Source: Bombiscardovia coagulans
Lineage (GTDB): Bacteria > Actinomycetota > Actinomycetes > Actinomycetales > Bifidobacteriaceae
Reading direction: 5' to 3'
Assembly: GCF_002259585.1 (NCBI RefSeq)
Contig: NZ_MWWS01000003.1
Span: 103,032 to 167,031, forward strand
Length of the DNA: 64,000 bases
The position numbers and the translations under genes are program-made. This document shows, one piece after another, positions 36,904-46,451 of the stretch. The notes beneath the pieces are model-generated. The model was not told the origin of the DNA. It saw nothing but the letters and a program-made list of their open reading frames with translations, and searched no databases. The stretch's first letter is position 1; each line of letters begins with the position of its first letter.

Positions 36904-38022
36904 CTAGTGACAGAATCTCCAAAGAATGAAAAAGATTTGAATGCCGATTACTAGCAGAAACCAAGGATTAGTCCAAGAAGCAAATACATTGGGTGCAACA
37001 TTATCGTTTGCGCTAAAAGCACGCACTCGGTGATGGTTAGTAAGCAAGATAGCTACGCCAAGCAGCAGCACCAACAACCAAAATAGCATTTGAATAAAAC
37101 TTAGCGTATGTCCTGCAAAACCCATTGTACGCAAGCTTATGCGTAAGACAAACGGGAGTACGGTAGCAATCACATTACTGAATATGTGCAAGCCGATAGA
37201 CCAGATCAGCGAAAATTCACAGGCCACATATCCCAAGACTAAACCTAGACCGAAGGTAAAAACCCCCTGAGAGAGATTGCCATGCAAAACTGCAAACAGC
37301 AGAGAAGATGTGACTATCGCAAAAATTTTGCCATAGCGCTTCAAACTCGTTAGCACCACTCCCCGGAAGGCAACTTCTTCTACCACAGGCGCCCATAGGC
37401 AGCTATACACGGCTATTGACATAAAAGAAAAAGGTGTATCTACCACGCCTATATTGGTGAGATTAGACGAAACTACCTTACCTGTTGTTTCCCAGACACC
37501 AAAATCATAAAACCTTGAAAACGCTTGACAGCTTATCGTCATAACCACACAAGCGATGAGAGTAAGGGGAGGTACAGAACGTAAAGAACGGTGAAAAACA
37601 CCATAAGGACCTGCATCTTCTATTTTTGACCGCCAATAGATCACGGTAAAAGCAAAGACCACGGCACTGGCCACCACATATAACTCTGATACTTCCCAAC
37701 TACTTAAGCTAGTAACCACTTGTTCTGGAGAAAAACGAATACCAGCATACAGACGTTGGAGAATAATGAGAGCAATACCTGCTGTATACCCAATAATCTG
37801 CATAAAGATGATATAGAAAAATATGAAAACTGCTTGATCACCCACAGCGTTCCTAACTCTACCTAGAGCAGAACGGGACAGCGCAGCAGAGTTTTGAAGT
37901 TCAGTAACCGTGCCTTGAACCTGTATACCTGCATGACGAGGTGCACCAACTCCGTCTTTCACCTCATATCGCATTCGGGTTCGAGAACGCCTTGAGTCAC
38001 TAGCAGCATGTCTGCCTGTCAT
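36904..38022 (-). CDS. CPBP family intramembrane glutamic endopeptidase (copy 2)
   Basis: 372 residues from the ATG at 38022, with GGGAG 5 nt upstream; the frame is open to a GTG at 38097. A basic N-terminus of about 55 residues is followed by around eight membrane helices. Motifs: EEVAFRGVVLTSL, FAVLHGNLSQ and GLHIFSNV. A second CPBP gene lies 157 bp downstream. No bacteriocin or modification genes are nearby, so immunity is unsupported and a protein-processing role is equally possible. Confidence 0.86.
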   Translation of the reverse strand: MTGRHAASDSRRSRTRMRYEVKDGVGAPRHAGIQVQGTVTELQNSAALSRSALGRVRNAVGDQAVFIFFYIIFMQIIGYTAGIALIILQRLYAGIRFSPEQVVTSLSSWEVSELYVVASAVVFAFTVIYWRSKIEDAGPYGVFHRSLRSVPPLTLIACVVMTISCQAFSRFYDFGVWETTGKVVSSNLTNIGVVDTPFSFMSIAVYSCLWAPVVEEVAFRGVVLTSLKRYGKIFAIVTSSLLFAVLHGNLSQGVFTFGLGLVLGYVACEFSLIWSIGLHIFSNVIATVLPFVLRISLRTMGFAGHTLSFIQMLFWLLVLLLGVAILLTNHHRVRAFSANDNVAPNVFASWTNPWFLLVIGIQIFFILWRFCH

Positions 38023-38181
38023 AAAAACTCCCGTATTGCTATCTGCCGGTGGCAGGCGTTTACCTTCCCCTAGGTTAAAGTACACCAAACGTCGCACAAA
38101 CCCACATTATTTGTAACACGTAAGCCATCAGTAACACAATGGACTTACCTTGTTTACATGAAAAACCTATCATAAGAGGGT

Positions 38182-39003
38182 ATGGCACATTCTTCACATA
38201 CAACAGTAGCAGACCATACCTGCTTCCAAGATGCCATGACTCATGAGTCATCTGTTTCTACTAACCAGACTACAACTCGAGACAATTGGGTTCACACCAA
38301 TGTAGGAGTCTTAGATAAAATTGTGGAAATACTGGAGGCCCTGGAAGCTGGACCTATCAGCTTGGGACACTTAGTCACTACGACAGGGTTGGCAAGGCCT
38401 ACCGTCCACAGGCTAGCTATGGCTCTAGAAAGACACCAATTCATCTATCGTGATGATCAGGGGCGTTTCGCACTCGGCTCCAGATTTGCTGAATTCGCTG
38501 CGAGTGCAAGTGAGGATCTCCTACTAGGCGCAGCGAATCCTATCCTGCGCAGCCTACACAATCGTACTGGCGAGTCAGTGCACATCTTCCGTCGCCAGGG
38601 AGACAACCGTGTCTGCATCGCTGCAGCTACTCGTTCTAGTGGCGTATATATTCCTACACCACTGGGAGCATTATTACCTATGCATGCTGGCTCTGCCGCA
38701 CAAATCTTACTTGCCTGGGATGCTCCCGAACGTATCCATCAAACCTTACGAAAAGCTCGGTTTACCGCCACAATCCTTGCAGATGTCCGTAGGCGCGGTT
38801 GGGCAGAGTCTATCAGCGAATATCAGCAGGGAATCTGTTCCATCTCTGCACCAATTCGAAGTGCCACAGGGCAAGTTATGGCTGCTATATCTATAGCCGG
38901 CCCTGTAGAACGTATGAGCTCAACACCTGGCCGTCTCTATGCTCCTCTAGTTATGGCAGCTGGAAAATACTTAAGTGAAGCCATGCATGCTCCAGTTCAC
39001 TAA
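38182..39003 (+). CDS. IclR family transcriptional regulator
   Basis: 273 residues. The winged helix lies at about residues 40-100 (VLDKIVEILEALEAGPISLGHLVTTTGLARPTVHRLAMAL). The effector domain follows (ESVHIFRRQGDNRVCIAAA, GALLPMHAGSAAQILLAW, ICSISAPIRSATGQVMAAISI). In many actinobacteria an IclR protein (LtbR/NdgR) is divergent from leuCD and controls leucine synthesis. Here the divergent neighbour is a CPBP protease gene instead and no leuCD is seen. The first 35 residues are non-conserved and the start could be the ATG at 38236-38240. Confidence 0.9.
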   Translation: MAHSSHTTVADHTCFQDAMTHESSVSTNQTTTRDNWVHTNVGVLDKIVEILEALEAGPISLGHLVTTTGLARPTVHRLAMALERHQFIYRDDQGRFALGSRFAEFAASASEDLLLGAANPILRSLHNRTGESVHIFRRQGDNRVCIAAATRSSGVYIPTPLGALLPMHAGSAAQILLAWDAPERIHQTLRKARFTATILADVRRRGWAESISEYQQGICSISAPIRSATGQVMAAISIAGPVERMSSTPGRLYAPLVMAAGKYLSEAMHAPVH

Positions 39004-39041
39004 ATCGCAGTGTGCCGTTAGTGGTTAGTACTCCGAGTCGA

Positions 39042-40505
39042 CTATGTACGGTCCCTCTTACTTCGATCACTATGGGACGACACATAGCCAGCAACCCGGT
39101 TTGCAAGATTGCCTGCAAGGATGCTCGGCTTCCGTAAAAGGTTGAAGGCTTCACCCTTAGATGTGGGCATATAACTCATTGCAAAAGTATAGGCCCTATG
39201 AGAACTCGGGCGGCCAACCAATTCACCAAACTCTAAAAGCTGTGTCCGCGGTTGGTAAGGATGACGGATATCAAACTCAAAGAGTCTAGCTGCTCGTTTA
39301 CTCGAAGCAGGACCGTAAGAACCAAAACCACAAGTAGGGGTAACACCCAACGTAATGCCATCCACTGAACCTACAAAACCATTTCTGTGGTCGTGCCCAG
39401 CAAAAAGAGCGAAGTAACCAGCTTGTTTTAAGATTGCAAATTCCCCACTGTCATGGTCGGGACAAGAAACACCTTCTCCCAGAAATGAGCCAGCCAAAGT
39501 CTTGTTGTCATCGAGGACATAATAAGCCTTATCGAAGGAACGATAACCTTGTATAGCATGGGCAGTCGTAGCCGATACTGGCCGTAACAGCTGGTAAAAC
39601 TGCGGTATCGGCATATGCTGAAAGAGGATAGATGGACGACCGATTCTGGCTGGAACCTGACTCAGGAAGGCAAGAGCTCGACGCGAAGGACTGCCATACC
39701 CACCCTGACGAGCATAATCTCCAGAATCTAACAACACTAGGTTCATAATAGGCTGCTTGCCTTCAGTGTCCGCAACAGGTAAGGCAAAACTACCGGGCTC
39801 ACAAACAAATGCCTTCTGTTTGCTCATACCAGACGCTGGTACCGGTCGCGCCAGGTCTGAACGGGTGGCAGCAGTCGACTCAGGGTTGAGACAGCCGGGG
39901 AATTCGCGGAAAATAGCATCTAATTGATCAGTATCAAGCCCGCATTGGAAATCGTGGTTACCGTAAGTAACAGCAAAAGGAATTCCACGTTCAACCAATG
40001 GTTCAACTATTTGCGCTATTGTCTTTCTGACGGCATCAGCGCTGCGCTGGAGTTCATACTCTCGCTTGCGCTCGGGCTCTTGGGTCCTATCTTCAGGTAA
40101 GGCAACCTGGCCAGCTTGCGACTTCTTACCTCCGGGCGTTAACCCTTGCAAGGCATCACCCACCCAACGGCTCATAGACAGACCAGCTGAATACACCGAG
40201 TCAAGTGGTGTAGACCAACGACGCCTACGAAAGGTTTTTTCGTAGGAAGTATCATAACCAGCTATCTGATTACCAGTAAAAATAACAAGATCGGGTCTCG
40301 CTGCGTCACAGGCCGCAGCAATCAGACGAATAGTGTCAGAAGAAACTTTTGGTCCTTCTTGAACGTCAGCTAGTTGCAGAACCCTAAACTTGCCAGAATG
40401 ATGGAATTGCAATTGTTTCAAGCGCGCGGACACAGACAAGGGTCGGTCATCTGGAGCAGCTTCCACAGCCCGCTGGTTCTTCAGAAAATAGTGTGCTTGA
40501 CTCAT
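39042..40505 (-). CDS. Metallophosphoesterase (calcineurin-like, Dcr2/PAP29-like)
   Basis: 487 residues. Metal-binding blocks are recognisable in order: RVLQLADVQEG (usual D-x-H is D-V-Q), DLVIFTGNQIAG (usual GD is GN), TYGNHDFQ (GNHD intact), LFQHMPIP, and FAGHDHRNGF (GHDH intact). Two of five metal-ligand positions are therefore substituted, which may change the metal or the activity. The 130-200 region is a long insertion. No signal peptide is seen. Substrate unknown. It converges with the iclR gene. Confidence 0.85.
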   Translation of the reverse strand: MSQAHYFLKNQRAVEAAPDDRPLSVSARLKQLQFHHSGKFRVLQLADVQEGPKVSSDTIRLIAAACDAARPDLVIFTGNQIAGYDTSYEKTFRRRRWSTPLDSVYSAGLSMSRWVGDALQGLTPGGKKSQAGQVALPEDRTQEPERKREYELQRSADAVRKTIAQIVEPLVERGIPFAVTYGNHDFQCGLDTDQLDAIFREFPGCLNPESTAATRSDLARPVPASGMSKQKAFVCEPGSFALPVADTEGKQPIMNLVLLDSGDYARQGGYGSPSRRALAFLSQVPARIGRPSILFQHMPIPQFYQLLRPVSATTAHAIQGYRSFDKAYYVLDDNKTLAGSFLGEGVSCPDHDSGEFAILKQAGYFALFAGHDHRNGFVGSVDGITLGVTPTCGFGSYGPASSKRAARLFEFDIRHPYQPRTQLLEFGELVGRPSSHRAYTFAMSYMPTSKGEAFNLLRKPSILAGNLANRVAGYVSSHSDRSKRDRT

Positions 40506-40767
40506 ATACCTAACCCTACTTCACCTACCCCACTACGCCAAACATCTTCCTGCAAGGCTACTATTGTCTCCTGAACTACTTCGTCCCTTAAAGAATCCTT
40601 CGACGGCATTGTTTCCGCGCTCTTGGCAAGAACACGCAGAACAGACGTACCTGTTAGACAGGGCACACTTTACGCGTGATAATAACTTGTAGACTGTGGT
40701 TTGATAGTTCTAGCATGAGAAACTTGCTATATTGGGAGCGTTTCTACTTTTGAGAGGTTGAGTCACT

Positions 40768-41736
40768 ATGATACACAGACAACGAACGCTGCTTGACACA
40801 GACATGCAGCATGTTGTCAACAAACTCCAGGCAGAAGAAACATCAGTAACTCCCTACCGCAAGGAATACCGCAGACTTCTAGATAATCACGGAAAAATGC
40901 TCCGAGCAGCACTGTTGCTATGCTTCGGGCGAATTCAAGATGATGACAACCATCAACCTTTCAGAGCAGACAGTCCCCTGCTTACAGGCGCTGCCGCTAT
41001 CGAAATGCTCCATCTAGCTACACTAGTACATGATGACGTTCTCGACGATGCTGACACGCGCAGAGACCAACCGACAACGCATAGTATCTATGGGAACAAG
41101 GCTGCTATTTACTTAGGAGACTTGATTTTATCCCGTTATATGGAAATTATGGCAAGTATTGCTCCCGATACCGCTTTCTTACAAGAGCAAGCAGGCACTG
41201 TGTGTGAAATTGTGAGCGGTGAGCTTTTACAGGAGTCAGGCCGCGGAAACACTCACATTACCCGTGAATATTATGAGCGTGTAATACAGGGCAAAACCGC
41301 AGCCCTCTTCCGTCTGGCATGTACAACTGGCGTCAAATTAAGTCAAACTAATCCAGACCCTGATCTGCTTAAGAGTGCCCATGACTTCGGACAGCACCTA
41401 GGGATGGCTTTCCAAATAATCGACGACATCGGTGATTTTGATACATCCCACGCGTCTGGTAAGCCCAAACTAGAAGATATACGCGAAAACATCTATACCT
41501 TACCTGTTATCGAAGCCCTAGCATCAGATCAATCCTTTGCTCAGATCTTAGAAAAACATGAACCGCTCTCAGTTGTGGATTACCTTACAGCACATCCTGA
41601 ATTCATAGCAGCCAGCAAGAGTCGGGCAAACTATCACATTCAGCAGGCACAAAAAGCAGTAGAGAGTGTGACCACTACTCCATCAGTACTCGATCTACTC
41701 AAAGATTTGACCAGCACATTAGCACGTCAACTTTAA
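40768..41736 (+). CDS. Polyprenyl diphosphate synthase (trans-isoprenyl chain elongation)
   Basis: 322 residues. First Asp-rich motif LVHDDVLDDADTRRDQPTTH (about 90), second FQIIDDIGDFD (about 215), with HGKMLRAALLL replacing the usual GKxxRP. The residues before the first motif (EMLHLATLVHDD) lack a bulky aromatic chain-stopper, consistent with a long product such as heptaprenyl or octaprenyl diphosphate. It faces the cyd-ndh operon tail to tail, so a role in the quinone side chain is likely by context. A single-subunit enzyme is assumed, as no HepS-like gene is present. No other menaquinone genes are in the window. Confidence 0.88.
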   Translation: MIHRQRTLLDTDMQHVVNKLQAEETSVTPYRKEYRRLLDNHGKMLRAALLLCFGRIQDDDNHQPFRADSPLLTGAAAIEMLHLATLVHDDVLDDADTRRDQPTTHSIYGNKAAIYLGDLILSRYMEIMASIAPDTAFLQEQAGTVCEIVSGELLQESGRGNTHITREYYERVIQGKTAALFRLACTTGVKLSQTNPDPDLLKSAHDFGQHLGMAFQIIDDIGDFDTSHASGKPKLEDIRENIYTLPVIEALASDQSFAQILEKHEPLSVVDYLTAHPEFIAASKSRANYHIQQAQKAVESVTTTPSVLDLLKDLTSTLARQL

Positions 41737-43538
41737 GAACCCTCATTGACATCACCGACATCTAACCTATAGAGCTGCCGGAAACGCGGATTATTCTGAT
41801 ATAACTCAGCAGGTGAACCTTGCATTGCTATATGCCCATCTTCCAAGAACACCACTTGGTCAGCCTCTTCAAGCCCCTGCAAGTGGTGAGTGACCCATAT
41901 TAGGGTGCGGCCTTCGGTAGCAGACAGTATCATCTGCATCAACTGTCGCTCAGTAACTGGATCCAAGCCAATTGTTGGCTCGTCAAGAAGAATAATGGGC
42001 GTATTTTTTACGATGATTCTTGCCAAAGCCAAACGCTGTCGTTGCCCACCAGAGAACCGCGCTCCCCCTTCCTGTACCGGAGTATCAAGACCCTTAGGCA
42101 AACTGCGAACGTACTCGTCCATCTGTACTGCCTTGAGCGCCTGCCAAATGTCACTATCACTAGCTTGAGGTTTCCCAAGTCGAATGTTGGATGCAATAGT
42201 GGTATTGAAGAGGAAAGGTTGCTGATTGAGATAGCCAAAGAGCTGGGGTCGTTCATCCTGGAGACTAGCAATAGGATGTCCATTCACCAGAATGCGACCC
42301 TGATTCGGTTGAAGATCACCAAGCAAGAGCTGCAAAATGGTTGTTTTACCTTCACCACTCGGTCCCAGTAATGCTATCTTTTGACCAGCTGTAATGTGCA
42401 AGGAAACATTGTCCAAGAGCTTGACCTGCCCAGGCCCATACGCGAATGTAACATCCTCAATGTCAATCGTCTGAACAGGCTCACCGAGGCTCATTTGCGG
42501 ACCTGGCTCTTGCTGTCGAGCATCCACCCGTTCACTCAACGCATTTAAATGCTGTAAAGAGTCACTGTAAAGCGGTACTTCCGCACAAGCCTGAGCCACC
42601 ACGATGAAGCAGTCAACCAGCGGAAACAGCGAAAGAACAACGGCAGCTGCGTAGTCGGCTATTGACTGATTGCCGGTCATAAAGATCTGACAACCGACTA
42701 CTAGCACCACTGCCATGACTGCAAAAATAAGCTGAATATTAAAATCTCGCCAGCGTTCGAAGCACTGTTGCTGAGCTTGAGAATCCATGATTCGGTCGAA
42801 CTCTTGCTGTCCTATCTTCGCGAATTCTTGCTCCCTGTGTGTAATGACCCAATCACTCAAACCAAGATAGCTTTCAGTCACTTGAGTATATTCGTCCTGT
42901 TTCTTGGACTTTTCTAGAGCATAGTGTCCGTCGGAAAAAGCGAGAGACAGTAAGGGTATGAGGATAAGAATGAGGGCAAAGAGGACGAAAAGCAAAAGAG
43001 ATGCTGCCCACGAGAATACACCTACCGCAATCGTAACGATTACCCACATGATGTATGCGACAACCGTTGGGAAAATAGTACGCAGGTAAAAATTCTCCAA
43101 GTGTTCCAAGTCATCGGCCAAAACAGAAAGTACTGTACCTGTCCGTTCATGTTCCGACAAGAAGGAGGCATCTTTGGACAGTGTGCGGTAAAGCTGAACT
43201 CTCAATTTTGAGACAACTCTCAACACCCAATCGTGACTGCGCGTCCGCTCCAGATACTTAAAGACAGGACGACCGATACCAAAGGCACGAGTAAGCACTA
43301 TCGGAACATATACCACGAAAATATTGAATGGTTCCCTAGCTGAACGACTAATCAGAAAGCCGGAAGTAAACATAAGTCCGGCTGCGCAAATAAACGTCAA
43401 CGTGCCAAGAGCAAAGATAAGAGCCAACAACACTCTATTTTGCTTAAGGAAAGGCCAGAACCAGTGATCATTATGCCACAGTTTGAGGTAGTTGGTGCGT
43501 TTGGAACTCCGACTCGATGTATTACTTGAGGTACCCAT
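41733..43538 (-). CDS. cydC: Cytochrome bd assembly ABC exporter subunit CydC
   Basis: 601 residues from the ATG at 43538, overlapping cydD by 17 bp. The N-terminal membrane domain starts LALIFALGTLTFICAAGLMFTSGFLISRSA, the CydC pattern, with VPIVLTRAFGIGRPVFKYLERTRSHD. The ATPase has GPSGEGKTT, FSGGQRQRLALAR and ILLDEPTIGLD. With CydD it exports thiols and handles heme for bd oxidase assembly. Last gene of the operon. Its stop overlaps that of the polyprenyl synthase gene on the other strand by 3 bp. Confidence 0.95.
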   Translation of the reverse strand: MGTSSNTSSRSSKRTNYLKLWHNDHWFWPFLKQNRVLLALIFALGTLTFICAAGLMFTSGFLISRSAREPFNIFVVYVPIVLTRAFGIGRPVFKYLERTRSHDWVLRVVSKLRVQLYRTLSKDASFLSEHERTGTVLSVLADDLEHLENFYLRTIFPTVVAYIMWVIVTIAVGVFSWAASLLLFVLFALILILIPLLSLAFSDGHYALEKSKKQDEYTQVTESYLGLSDWVITHREQEFAKIGQQEFDRIMDSQAQQQCFERWRDFNIQLIFAVMAVVLVVGCQIFMTGNQSIADYAAAVVLSLFPLVDCFIVVAQACAEVPLYSDSLQHLNALSERVDARQQEPGPQMSLGEPVQTIDIEDVTFAYGPGQVKLLDNVSLHITAGQKIALLGPSGEGKTTILQLLLGDLQPNQGRILVNGHPIASLQDERPQLFGYLNQQPFLFNTTIASNIRLGKPQASDSDIWQALKAVQMDEYVRSLPKGLDTPVQEGGARFSGGQRQRLALARIIVKNTPIILLDEPTIGLDPVTERQLMQMILSATEGRTLIWVTHHLQGLEEADQVVFLEDGHIAMQGSPAELYQNNPRFRQLYRLDVGDVNEGS

Positions 43539-45372
43539 CAATCTGGTTGCCTCCCATCTGTTCCATTAAGCGGTCAAGAGGACCATCCTGTCCGATCACT
43601 TCACTAGGACTTCCCTGAGCCACTATCTTGCCTTTGTCTAGCATAATTACCTTGTCTACATTTGACAGCCAGTGCAGTCTGTGGGTAGCAAAAATAACGA
43701 GATGGTTGTCCATAATAGGCAGCAGTGTTTGCTTGAGCTCATATTCTGTTTCGATGTCCAAGTGTGCCGTCGGCTCATCGAATAGCAGTATTTCCCGAGA
43801 CTTATCAAGCAAAACACGTGCTAAGGCAATGCGCTGAGCCTGTCCGCCAGAAATACCACGATGCCCCTCGCCTATTAAGGTTTCAAGACCATCTGCCAGA
43901 GTCTCTAACCAATCAGACAAACCGGCTTCTTGAGCTGCAATACTGACAGCTTGATCATCTGCCGTAGGAATATAAAACCGAATGTTCTCAGCGATACTTC
44001 CCGAGAAAATATATGGGGTCTGTGGAATGTATGCGATATGCCGCTGCCATGCTGGGAGGTTCAAACTGTGGAGCTGATGACCATCGACAGTAATACTGCC
44101 GGAAGATGGTAGGTCGAAACCTGCCAGCAATTGAACCAACGTGGACTTCCCAGCACCAGAACGACCTATGACTGCTACTTTTTCAAACCCACTCAACGAC
44201 AAAGTAAGATCGTTCAGAGCAGGCTCAAGATCCTGAGATTCACTTGTGGGAGAATCCTTGGTTTGGTCTTTCGAGGCCGAAGGATCCTTGCTGGAATTTG
44301 ACGACATCGCAGACTGAACAACTGCGTCTGGTTGAGGTTTAGTGGGGTACGTAAATTGCACATTGTCCATGGTCAGCTTGCTATCAGCTGTCCAACCAGA
44401 CCAATCAATATTAGGCTCTAGCTCCGGCTCTGCACGGTCGAGTAGCCTTACCATGTCCTGCAAAGCGTTCTTACCATCAAGGGTGGCATGGTAGTCATCG
44501 CCGAACTGGCGGATAGGCAAGAAGTAGTCGGGAGCCAAAATGAGTGCAAACAGGGCAGGAAATAGGGGCATACTGCCATTGATCAGACGATTACCCAAGA
44601 AAACTGCCATCATAGCTATGGCTAACGTTGTGAAAAAATCTAAGGCGAAGGTAGAAGTCAGAGCTACCCGGATAACACTCATAGTGCGCTTGCGGAAGCG
44701 TTCAGAGACTGAATAAATTTCTTCTTCATAGTCCTTGTTGATACCCAACATCTTCAATGTCGGTAGACCTAAAATAGTGTCTACGAACCTAGTGTTGAGC
44801 TGGCGAAACTGAGCGTACTGTTTATCAGAACGGTCTCGAGCAGCCAATCCTAAAATTGCTAGGAAGAAGATCAAGAGCGGGAACATACAAAGCAGGATAA
44901 TGCCGCTCAAAGAACTCTGCGTCCAAATGACTGCAAGAGTAATCAAAGGAATAAAAAACAGATCCATCATCTTGGGAAGGACCGTTTGAATATAAGTCTT
45001 AACTTGATCAAGTCCGTCGATGAGCATAGTGACCGTGGAACCTGTACCTCGTTGGCTCAAGACGGCAGGCCCTAGGCGAAATACTTTGGACTGAACTTTG
45101 GGGCGCAATCCTTGTACAACTTCATCTGCATAATGCGAAGCTAGTTTTTGCTTGGCTACTTCGCACAAGTGACGAACAACGTATGCCGCAACAAATACAG
45201 CCGTCGGTACTAGTAGAGAGGACAGAGCCCTAAGATGCCATATTTGCACCAGAGCCCAGGTCAAGCCGAAAGCTTGACCTGAGATACTAACCCCTTGAAG
45301 GATGGAGAGCATAGCCAGTAATAGCATCTGACGCTGAATACCAGCGAACTGAAAAAGACTCTTATCTATCAA
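43522..45372 (-). CDS. cydD: Cytochrome bd assembly ABC exporter subunit CydD
   Basis: 616 residues, TTG start with GAGGAG 8 nt upstream. Six-helix domain containing LPKMMDLFFIPLITLAVIWTQSSLSGIILL and RFVDTILGLPTLKMLG, both typical of CydD. The ATPase has GRSGAGKST, ISGGQAQRIALARVLL and ILLFDEPTAHLD. A Ser/Lys/Asp-rich insertion of about 35 residues precedes the cassette. CydDC is needed for a functional bd oxidase, encoded immediately upstream (cydB ends 38 bp before). Confidence 0.95.
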   Translation of the reverse strand: MIDKSLFQFAGIQRQMLLLAMLSILQGVSISGQAFGLTWALVQIWHLRALSSLLVPTAVFVAAYVVRHLCEVAKQKLASHYADEVVQGLRPKVQSKVFRLGPAVLSQRGTGSTVTMLIDGLDQVKTYIQTVLPKMMDLFFIPLITLAVIWTQSSLSGIILLCMFPLLIFFLAILGLAARDRSDKQYAQFRQLNTRFVDTILGLPTLKMLGINKDYEEEIYSVSERFRKRTMSVIRVALTSTFALDFFTTLAIAMMAVFLGNRLINGSMPLFPALFALILAPDYFLPIRQFGDDYHATLDGKNALQDMVRLLDRAEPELEPNIDWSGWTADSKLTMDNVQFTYPTKPQPDAVVQSAMSSNSSKDPSASKDQTKDSPTSESQDLEPALNDLTLSLSGFEKVAVIGRSGAGKSTLVQLLAGFDLPSSGSITVDGHQLHSLNLPAWQRHIAYIPQTPYIFSGSIAENIRFYIPTADDQAVSIAAQEAGLSDWLETLADGLETLIGEGHRGISGGQAQRIALARVLLDKSREILLFDEPTAHLDIETEYELKQTLLPIMDNHLVIFATHRLHWLSNVDKVIMLDKGKIVAQGSPSEVIGQDGPLDRLMEQMGGNQIDGYLK

Positions 45373-45410
45373 GAGGTAAACTCCTCAATCTAGTATCGAC
45401 GGCCTTTATA

Positions 45411-46451
45411 TCAATGCACAGCAAGTGGTTTACGCAAATCAGTCATACTGACATCATTGGAAACCAAGCGCTTGCGCTGGATGAAGTAACTCCAGACGAA
45501 GTAGGCCAAAACGATTGGCAAGAATATGCACAATACAATGGTCATAATCTTCATCGTGTAAGGAGAGGCGGAAGCTTCCGTAATCATCATGCTCTTTGCA
45601 GGATCCTCAGCCACCATCACTCTTGGGAAGATTCCGTTGAAAATCCAAGCGATAACCGCCATCAAGGTGATGCCTGATGAGGCGAAAGCAAAACCACCAC
45701 GCTTCTTCACTGTGCTTACGTGCCCACATATCGTAGCTGCAAGAATGACCACAGTCAGCATCCAACTGGTAACCGGACGCAACTTATAGAAGTCAGTCAT
45801 GAAGAAAGCTAGGATAACGAAGACAACTAGTGCAGGATAAGCGATCCAATAGAGTTTCTCAGAGGTATTTAGCATACGTCGAGAATCCCCTGGACCTAGT
45901 TTCAAGCTCAAGAAGTGCAGGCCGTGCAGGAAGCAGAAGAAGACAACTGCAATTCCACCCACGATTGAGAGCCAGTTCACCACATCAAAGAAGCCTGCCC
46001 AAACGTTACCCTTGTCATCCATAGGAACTCCCTGGATGAAGGAAGTCAACATCATTCCAAGGAAGAAAGGAGCAAACAGGCAGCCGACGAAATTGGCCCA
46101 CTGCCAGATGTTACGTTCTTTGTCGGTCAATGCTTGACTGGCAAATTCAAAGGACACGCCCCTCAAAATCAGCGAAACCAAAACCAAGAAGAGGAGAATG
46201 TAGTAGCCAGAGAACAGCGAGGCATACCACAGTGGGAAGGCGGCAAACATAGCACCACCAGCGGTAATGAGCCAGACTTCATTGCCGTCCCAGTGTGGGC
46301 CGACTGCTCGCATGAAGAGAGCACGCTCATCACCATTTCTGGCCAAGAACCGAGTTGCCATACCTACGCCAAAGTCGAAACCTTCAAAGAGAAGGAAGCC
46401 TGCGAAGAGGAGGCCTATAACACAGAACCACATAAGTTGCAGGAAGCTCAT
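45411..46451 (-). CDS. cydB: Cytochrome bd ubiquinol/menaquinol oxidase subunit II
   Basis: 346 residues, overlapping cydA by 4 bp (ATGA). Begins MSFLQLMWFCVIGLLFAGFLLFEGFDFGVGM, the conserved CydB start, followed by the GPHWDGNEVWLI motif. Eight or nine membrane helices are visible. It forms the heterodimeric quinol oxidase with CydA in the cytoplasmic membrane. Full length. Confidence 0.97.
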   Translation of the reverse strand: MSFLQLMWFCVIGLLFAGFLLFEGFDFGVGMATRFLARNGDERALFMRAVGPHWDGNEVWLITAGGAMFAAFPLWYASLFSGYYILLFLVLVSLILRGVSFEFASQALTDKERNIWQWANFVGCLFAPFFLGMMLTSFIQGVPMDDKGNVWAGFFDVVNWLSIVGGIAVVFFCFLHGLHFLSLKLGPGDSRRMLNTSEKLYWIAYPALVVFVILAFFMTDFYKLRPVTSWMLTVVILAATICGHVSTVKKRGGFAFASSGITLMAVIAWIFNGIFPRVMVAEDPAKSMMITEASASPYTMKIMTIVLCIFLPIVLAYFVWSYFIQRKRLVSNDVSMTDLRKPLAVH

